64,000 bases of DNA from Takakia lepidozioides (lineage: Eukaryota; Streptophyta; Takakiopsida; Takakiales; Takakiaceae). The notes under the pieces were generated by a model that was given only the letters and a program-made list of their open reading frames with translations, did no database searches and was not told the origin of the DNA. Shown piece after piece: positions 59,601 through 64,000 of this stretch (position 1 is the first letter of the stretch; each line of letters begins with the position of its first letter). The DNA lies in NCBI GenBank assembly GCA_030704615.1, contig CM060733.1, positions 40,858,001 through 40,922,000 of the forward strand. The letters run 5' to 3'. The position numbers and the translations under genes are program-made.

Positions 59601-60847
59601 GGTTAGATGGAAGTAATGAAGATCATTGCCGGTGGCATGGGTTGCTGTCATGTCAGGAAGCAGCAGTGCAGGAGGCCAATGGGCGGCTGGAGATGAGCCC
59701 CTCTACTATGTTGTCTCACCCACAGATGTCGTACTTGCTAAACCCAGGTTTGTTCTCTGACAGAGGCTTGGTGGTTACAGTAGCCTTTAAGGCTCTTTTT
59801 TATGTTCCTGCCTGTTTCTGGAGATTTGGGCTGAACAAATTAGTGCAAGCGGCATGGTAGATGGTGGCAGCTGGCTATAATGACTCAAAATTCTTTTTCT
59901 GCATGCTCATCCCCTTCACTGTCATGCAAGAGATGGGTAGTTTGTTATATCCATTGAGGCAAATGAGCACGTTGTGGGTCCATTGCATAATGTGTGTGTG
60001 AGAGAATGTACTCATAAGACGTTGTTTGCCGTAGCCTTGTGGCCATAGACCCCGTGTCCAGTTTGGGCGGAACAAAAGGGAACAGATATCCTCTAGAAAG
60101 CCCTTCACACAAGCATCAATCTGCTGTGTGTGAGCTGCCCAGCAATTATATCCCAACAGGGCCAGGGCTTTAGACTCAACCTCCAGATTTTCAAAGTTGG
60201 TGAATGATGTTCAAGGTTCTTGATGTTCCTGAAGAGGGTCATTCTCTGGTGAGAATACCCCTCTGTGTGTGAGGGAGAGAGAGAGAGTGTGTGTATGTGT
60301 GTGTGTTCATAGTGGGGGGCCGATGCCATATTCAGGGATGCGGATGACCATGTTGCATGGCTGCTTCAGCATGGTTGGCATGAGAAGGCTTTGGCCGCTG
60401 TGGAGGCTGGGAAAGCCAGGACAGAACTGCTGGAAGAGGTACAAGCAACCCTTGTTGTTACTTGTCTACACAAGGTTATGGCACTTGTCAGGGGTGCTGG
60501 CATTCCCAGGATTTGTTCTTTGACGATGCAAAGATTAACCAGGGCTTTCTGAAGAGAAGATATCCAGTAGCAGTATATCTAGTTTGGATCTAGAAATCAT
60601 ATTACAGTTGCAACTACAGGATAATGGGAGGCCACGCTGGGTTGGAGATGATATCCCTATATGAGGATATTGGGCTTGACATATTTATAAGAGAAGGGAG
60701 GGATTGGGAGGTTTGCCACTGAGGGATGGGGGGGATGGTGTAGGTGGGTTCACGATATTTGGACCATTTGTTACTGGAGCGTCAGTATGCCCAAGCTGCT
60801 GCCCTGTGTCCTAAGCTCCTACGGGGCTCTGCACCAGCCTGGGAGAG
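56657..60847 (+). CDS. VPS41: VPS41, HOPS tethering-complex subunit (N-terminal 8 exons)
   Basis: VPS41 is a HOPS subunit that tethers vesicles for fusion at the vacuole. Exons 56657-56974, 57234-57503, 58405-58575, 59010-59255, 59373-59505, 59657-59747, 60336-60438 and 60744-60847 join in phase and encode about 478 residues, roughly the first half. They start with an acidic stretch (residues about 25-60), then PRLKYQRLGGSVPSLLSSD and ALGTHDGTVHLLDYQGNQ of the WD40-like propeller. Next are GSCSDDGTVVINSLYTDEK, WANDAGVKVYDT, HGYEHYKAKDYVLAHAPF, GGQWAAGDEPLYYVVSP and CPKLLRGSAPAWER. All introns are GT-AG. Intron 4 (117 nt) is stop-free and a multiple of three. The next expected exon (WVFHFA-like) was not found, so the last intron exceeds 3.1 kb. 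ATG 56657 is the first in frame with the family. Confidence 0.93.
58162..58232 (+). repeat. nested hairpin in VPS41 intron 2
   Basis: Outer arms TTACCCCAAT (58162-58171) and ATTGGGGTAA (58223-58232) are perfect complements. Inside, GAGCCAC-ATTT-GTGGCTC (58197-58214) forms a second perfect stem. Confidence 0.6.
59998..60075 (+). repeat. dispersed repeat family R1 inside VPS41 intron 6
   Basis: This is a clean copy: GAGAATGTACTCATAAGACG, GTAGCCTTGTGGCCATAGAC and GTCCAGTTTGGGCGGAAC occur in order. It is the reverse complement of the copy at 63630-63745. Confidence 0.7.
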
Positions 60848-60859
60848 GTAAGCCTCCAA

Positions 60860-61900
60860 TGCCGCCACATTTGGCATACATGTCCACAAGGGTAGTATTC
60901 AGAATGACATCTGGTACAATTTCAGCTTTGATGATGTCGTATCATGGACCTCTTTGACCTTTCCCAGGGGCTCGCACAAGCATTGCAATGCAAATGAGTG
61001 TGGCCTATCCAGCTTCACCCCTTCCCGCCTAATTTGCTGATAGGTCTTGAAAGCCTCCATCCCACACCCATGCTGGGCATATTCTACAATCATCGCATTC
61101 CAGGACACCACATCCCGTTCAGCCAGATTGTTAAACGCTCCCTTTGCATGTTCAGGGCTGCCGCATTTGTCATACATGTCCACGAGGGTATTGTTCAGAA
61201 ACACAGTTGGTACAGTTCCAGCTTTGATGATGTCACCATGGACCTCTTTATCCTTTTCTAGGCTCCCAGACTCACACATGCATTGCAGACGCAAAACAAA
61301 CGTGACCCCGTTGGGCTTCACCCCTTCCCACACCATTTGCTCCTAGGTCCTGAAGCTCCATCCCAGACCCATGTTGGGCTTATCTTGCAATCATAGTACA
61401 CCAGGACACTACGTTTATTCAGCCATTTTGTCAAACACTCTCTTCGCTGCATTTGGCGTACACGTCCACAAGGGCATGTTCAGAATGACATTTGGTGCAA
61501 TTTCAGCTTTCACCATGGACCTCATTGCCCTTTTTCAGGGCTGCCAGGTTCACACATGCATTGCAAATGCAAACAAATAAGATCCTGTTGGACTTCACCG
61601 CTTCCTGCATCATTTGCTCATATGTCTTATGTTCCACTTGATCAACCTCGTTTGGGAATGTTGCTGAAACCTTGGTGTGCATCCACAATGCTCCTGCACT
61701 TACCATACATAACAAGAATGTTGTGGAGCCACTTTGGATAATGTGAGAGTGCACCTGCTTTCCCACTTCCAGGGCTTTCATCCTGATGCGCGTTTGCAAG
61801 AGACAGAGATAAGCATCTGAATCTGCTGATATGCCTCCTTGGTTCCAAATTTATAGAGCTTCTTTCAGTTGCCCTACTTCACCTAGTGTGCTCACATACC
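60860..61900 (-). pseudogene. PPR pseudogene antisense inside a VPS41 intron
   Basis: Minus-strand frames show degraded PPR motifs: ISADSDAYLCLLQTRIRMKA and LEVGKQVHSHIIQSG (near 61770), DIIKAGTVPTVFLNNTLVDM, LAERDVVSWNAMIVEYAQHG and MEAFKTYQQIRREGVK. The longest frame is 145 codons (60899-61336); frameshifts, small deletions and stops separate the rest. The order matches the N-terminal half of the PPR gene at 26017-28014, including its GISADS(H)TY and SGRKVHAHIIKSG-like start, so the two are related duplicates. No E or DYW part is present. It interrupts the interval after VPS41 exon 8. Confidence 0.85.
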
Positions 61901-63011
61901 CAGATTTACCAGAAGATATCTTGTGGACTCCCTCTCTTGGTCCTCTTTTGGTGGTGGAAGTTCCTGCTTTTGTCAGCTGTGCGGCTGCTCCTACTTCCAG
62001 TTGACCATCTACTCATGCAGGATTCTCGTAGCTATCAATCCTCATGGGATCACATGTACTCTTGTGCTTGAAATTCTGCCCTCTTGGGCGAATTTGGACA
62101 TCCTTCCTCCTTCAGCTATCCCTGCCTCGGCACCAATAATGCATAGATCCTTTCCTTGCTGCTAGCAGCTGACAATGGCAGCCGTATATTCTCGGAAAAA
62201 TGCCAATCCTACTTACCACACACTAGTTCCTGTGCTGAATTGCTCCCAAGACTTCGAAAATGTGTTGGGAGACAGGGTGATGTCATGCGATCTTGTTGTC
62301 TGCTCTCTGTAACATAACAGGCATTGACCTTTTTACCTCAATTGCCCCACCATTGACTGCGGTTCGAATATTCCTTCCAAAGCTTCTCCTCACCATTTTT
62401 GAATATTTGCCTGTTGCCACATTGGCAGTAACATGTGAAAACATTCAGGACCACCATAGATCCAGCCACTGAGCCAACTTACAAAACTCGACAAGGAAAG
62501 TCGGGGTTGAATCTGATAGGAGGACAAAACAAGCTTAAAGGTGTTGAAGGAAAAGGCCGTCACCGGATTGTCCTTGACCTTGTGTTATGAGAGCAGCGGG
62601 CTTTCCTTTCACGCAAGGAGGTTGAACCCGCCCTCAATCCAAATGACGTGTGTGTGCTGCTTATGTCCGTAGTCTGTGGGTTGGTCGTGAAAACCAACAC
62701 AGTGCAGCTGAGCAGCCATAGGAAGCCCGTACCTTGCCATCGTGGTTGTCCCACCATTGTGAAGGATCCTTACAGCACTCCTGCCAGCACTGTTCCATAC
62801 TCCGTTCATGCCAGAAACTCAAAGAGCAGCACAGTTTGGCAAGTTTCTTTATTGAGGGCAAGTGTAAGCTTTCAACAACATGCATGCAAGCCACTCTGGG
62901 CTCTATTGCATTCAATACAATGAGGGACATACAAACATGTCCAAAGTTACAGATGCCAAACAAGCTTTTGCATGACAAGGGCTGCCCCTCTGATCAGCCT
63001 CACCATTAACA
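61901..63011. other. VPS41 intron continuation, repeat R2 copy
   Basis: A dispersed R2 repeat member lies at about 62600-62730 (CGCAAGGAGGTTGAACCCGC ... GTGAAAACCAACACAGTGCA), upstream of the PPR pseudogene just as another copy lies upstream of the PPR gene at 28 kb. No VPS41 exon was found. Confidence 0.45.
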
Positions 63012-63404
63012 GTGACGATTGAATCCAAGTCTCTTAAGCGAGGCATAATTCAGGCCACAGCTTTATACAAAGCGAAATCATCTGATGTAATGCTTCTCTC
63101 TGCCATACTACCTGAGCATGTGCATGAGTTTTTCTGTGACGAAGAGTATTGCACCCTTGCCTTCATTCAGGGAGAGCAGTTTTCTTCTGAAGACCAACAG
63201 GTATTTGATGCCATTGTTTTTGCAAAGAACCATGGATCTGTGTACAAAGAACTCAAGGCAGGAAACAAATCGTGGTATGCCCTGAATTTGGATAGCCTGA
63301 CTACAGCGATAGTTACGAGTGCTTGTGGCATATCCGAAATCTTGAATAAGCTTTGTTGTAATTTTGTGCGTGTCTCAGCTAAGAACCTCCTGGTATTCCT
63401 CTAG
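63012..63404 (+). CDS. unidentified coding-like open frame (130 codons)
   Basis: The frame has a protein-like composition, for example ALYKAKSSDVMLLSAILPEH, EEYCTLAFIQGEQFSSEDQQ and YALNLDSLTTAIVTSACGIS. I do not recognise the family. A CAG/GT lies inside it at 63198-63202, so it could be one or two exons. It lies within or after the last VPS41 intron of the window and does not match VPS41. It could be a fragment of a duplicated gene. No function is proposed. Confidence 0.3.
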   Translation: MTIESKSLKRGIIQATALYKAKSSDVMLLSAILPEHVHEFFCDEEYCTLAFIQGEQFSSEDQQVFDAIVFAKNHGSVYKELKAGNKSWYALNLDSLTTAIVTSACGISEILNKLCCNFVRVSAKNLLVFL

Positions 63405-63629
63405 TGGAAGCAAATTGGAGAGGGATATCAACCATCTGTTCATCACTCGTAGTTTTCACTAGAATACAAGCATTTATGAGTCATGCATCATCTTTTTCTC
63501 TACAAGAGCAACTACTTTTGCAGCCAACCAAATTTAACAAGCTAACCTGGCTCAATATCACAACTGTGAGTCATGCTCACTTTCATCTTTTATGGGCTGA
63601 GGGCTTGGTATGCATGGCAGGTTTCCTTT

Positions 63630-63745
63630 TTTTCTCTCTCTCTCTCTCTCTTACTCTCCCTGTTGTTCCGCTCAAACTGGGCGAGGGGTCTATGGCCACA
63701 AGGCCATGGCAAACAACGTCTTATGAGTACATTCTCTCTCTTACT
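63630..63745 (-). repeat. dispersed repeat family R1, minus orientation
   Basis: CCGCTCAAACTGGGCGAGGG, TATGGCCACAAGGCCATGGC and AACGTCTTATGAGTACATTC lie between two CT-rich runs. It is the same unit as 59998-60075 in the opposite sense. Confidence 0.7.
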
Positions 63746-64000
63746 CTCTTCATGGACGTTGTAAAGCTTCTTCCTTTCTCTCCGCTTCGTCACTTATGGT
63801 ATTCAAATAGTAAAATTGGTTAAAGAGGAACGGTGCAAGACCCCAAATCAAACCTCATGAGAAACCTCCTTCATGAGCACCTTAGCAAAGCCAGAACCTT
63901 CAGCTTTGAGGACCAGAAGTGCTTGTCAGCTTAAATGCACGAAGCACTTCATCTTTGGGCGACATTTGGAGTTTGTAGATGTAGTGTTATTGTTATTCTA
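63746..64000. other. window end, no gene seen
   Basis: No VPS41 exon or other coding evidence in the last bases. Confidence 0.4.

Noticed and set aside
60438-60847. VPS41 ending at exon 8 as a truncated gene
   Set aside because: Exon 8 ends in phase with a good GT donor; the missing half most likely lies beyond the window.
62355-62385. GGTTCGAAT resembling a tRNA T-loop
   Set aside because: The flanking bases do not form a T stem and no acceptor or anticodon arms are present.

Overview
The window is nuclear DNA of a land plant. It carries plant-specific genes with short GT-AG introns: an 8-vinyl chlorophyllide reductase, a KRP-type CDK inhibitor, PLS-class PPR genes with DYW remnants, a plant-type sterol methyl oxidase and a plant Ty3/gypsy element. 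The PPR sequences and the amount of gene debris look to me like a seedless plant (fern, lycophyte or bryophyte), but this is an impression. The species cannot be fixed from sequence reading alone. There is no operon structure, and the genes are functionally unrelated neighbours.

Layout. (1) 1-8945: two tandem TIC32/retinol-dehydrogenase-like SDR genes on +, the first cut by the window edge and the second complete in eight exons. (2) 8946-17271: mostly gene-poor, with a DYW-domain relic near 9.8 kb and a phospholipase D pseudogene near 15.2 kb. (3) 17272-18114: an intact single-exon sterol 4-alpha-methyl oxidase (SMO1). (4) 20588-21996: an F-box/kelch-type gene broken by a frameshift. (5) 25563-28014, minus strand: a 665-codon PPR gene whose E/DYW tail survives only as a frameshifted relic after the stop. 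(6) 32256-35256, minus strand: 5' exons and one later exon of proteasome subunit RPN5, followed by the last two exons of a KRP CDK inhibitor; the splice phases would allow a chimeric protein. (7) 35.3-40.8 kb: non-coding, partly GC-rich. (8) 40779-45179: a decayed Ty3/gypsy retrotransposon with permuted LTR blocks and a PHD finger downstream of the integrase, abutting an older antisense gypsy fragment. (9) 47-49 kb, minus strand: a broken protein with a DEAQ motif, then a fold-back repeat. (10) 51299-53653: V-ATPase subunit E with an odd 3' end. (11) 54714-60847: DVR (minus) and VPS41 (plus) head to head, about 0.5 kb apart. The last VPS41 intron in the window contains an antisense PPR pseudogene and runs past the window end.

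The intact housekeeping genes are SMO1 (ER sterols), DVR (plastid chlorophyll synthesis), VPS41 (vacuolar HOPS tethering) and one SDR; VHA-E (vacuolar proton pump) is nearly intact. Much of the rest is duplicated or decaying gene fragments and small dispersed repeats. The most unusual items are the PHD finger on the retrotransposon integrase, the three consecutive hairpins in its LTR, its permuted LTR layout, and the possible RPN5-KRP chimera. All exon calls come from hand translation and splice-phase checking; no database search was run.
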